DNA of 8,242 bases from Roseiarcus sp050013275. Lineage in GTDB: Bacteria; Pseudomonadota; Alphaproteobacteria; Rhizobiales; Beijerinckiaceae. This document shows, piece after piece, positions 7,975 to 8,242 of this stretch. The stretch lies in assembly GCA_050013275.1 (NCBI GenBank), contig JBEKFO010000172.1, positions 1 through 8,242 of the forward strand, written 5' to 3'. The first letter of the stretch is position 1; every line of letters begins with the position of its first letter. Under the pieces are notes generated by a model. It searched no databases, was not told the DNA's origin, and was given only the letters and a program-made list of their open reading frames with translations. Position numbers and translations under genes: made by a program.

Positions 7975-8242
7975 ATGCTAAGTAATCTCTTGTCGCCCGA
8001 CAATCGAGGTTTGCAGATCTTCGTGGTCGCCCTTCTGGTTGTGGCGATCGCGTTGGTTCTCGTCGTCATCTATCGGGTGGCGTTCGGCCATCGTTTGCGC
8101 GTTCCCGGAGGGAGCCGCGCGCGCCAGCCGCGGTTGGGGCTGGTCGACGCGTTCTCGCTGGACGGACAGCGGCAGCTGGTCCTGGTTCGGCGTGACAACA
8201 TCGAACATCTCATCATGATCGGCGGTCCCAACGACATTCTCG
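7975..8242 (+). CDS. FliO-family single-pass membrane protein, 3' end outside the window
   Basis: An open frame of 89 codons that runs off the right edge without a stop. The first 12 residues (MLSNLLSPDNRG) are followed by one strongly hydrophobic segment at about 14-36. A basic linker (FGHRLRVPGGSRARQPR) and a cytoplasmic module, LGLVDAFSLDGQRQLVLVRR then DNIEHLIMIGGPNDIL (55-89), come next. This N-terminal anchor plus the pattern 'Q-R-LVLVRRDN-EHL-MIGG' fits the FliO/MopB family, whose classical member helps assemble the flagellar type III export gate. Stand-alone FliO-like proteins also occur away from flagellar operons, so a flagellar role is not certain. The ATG at 7975 has a GAGG 12 nt upstream (7959-7962). 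An overlapping ATG at 7970 hits a stop after three codons. It is divergent from cckA. Confidence 0.75.
   Translation, partial: MLSNLLSPDNRGLQIFVVALLVVAIALVLVVIYRVAFGHRLRVPGGSRARQPRLGLVDAFSLDGQRQLVLVRRDNIEHLIMIGGPNDIL

Noticed and set aside
7763..7981. 72-codon small gene between cckA and the FliO-family gene
   Set aside because: It has no recognisable motif and its end overlaps the better supported ATG at 7975.

Overview
This is a GC-rich window with the gene content of an alphaproteobacterium, most likely order Hyphomicrobiales (Rhizobiales). The strongest lineage marker is a full-length CckA, the cell-cycle hybrid histidine kinase of that class. I cannot place the genus from sequence alone.

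Layout, left to right. Bases 1-52 may hold the first codons of an unidentified minus-strand gene leaving the window. Bases 53-461 are non-coding and carry a large imperfect inverted repeat (189-324). alaS (alanyl-tRNA synthetase, complete, 890 aa) runs 462-3134 on the plus strand. A convergent intergenic region (3135-3635) is full of palindromes: a REP-like C/T-rich hairpin just after alaS, a perfect 28-bp-arm palindrome with a 3-nt centre, and a nested three-stem structure bounded by GTCAAGGC/GCCTTGAC. Three genes then lie head-to-tail on the minus strand, transcribed right to left: cckA (7647-5131), a MoxR-family AAA+ ATPase (5063-4215) and a SixA-type phosphohistidine phosphatase (4160-3636). 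At the right edge, divergent from cckA across 327 nt, a FliO-family single-pass membrane protein starts at 7975 and runs off the window.

Working together. alaS is housekeeping and unrelated to the rest. The cckA-moxR-sixA cluster is the functionally suggestive part. It puts a histidine/aspartate phosphorelay kinase, a chaperone-like ATPase and a phosphohistidine phosphatase in a row with short gaps (67 and 54 nt). Co-transcription and functional linkage are inference. A hairpin followed by an imperfect T-rich tract lies between cckA and moxR and could partly uncouple them.

I see no CRISPR array, tRNA, rRNA, transposase or phage gene. All genes are of known families. The least explained material is the set of inverted repeats on both sides of alaS, which share a GTCAAGG/CCTTGAC core and may be members of a genome-specific repeat family.
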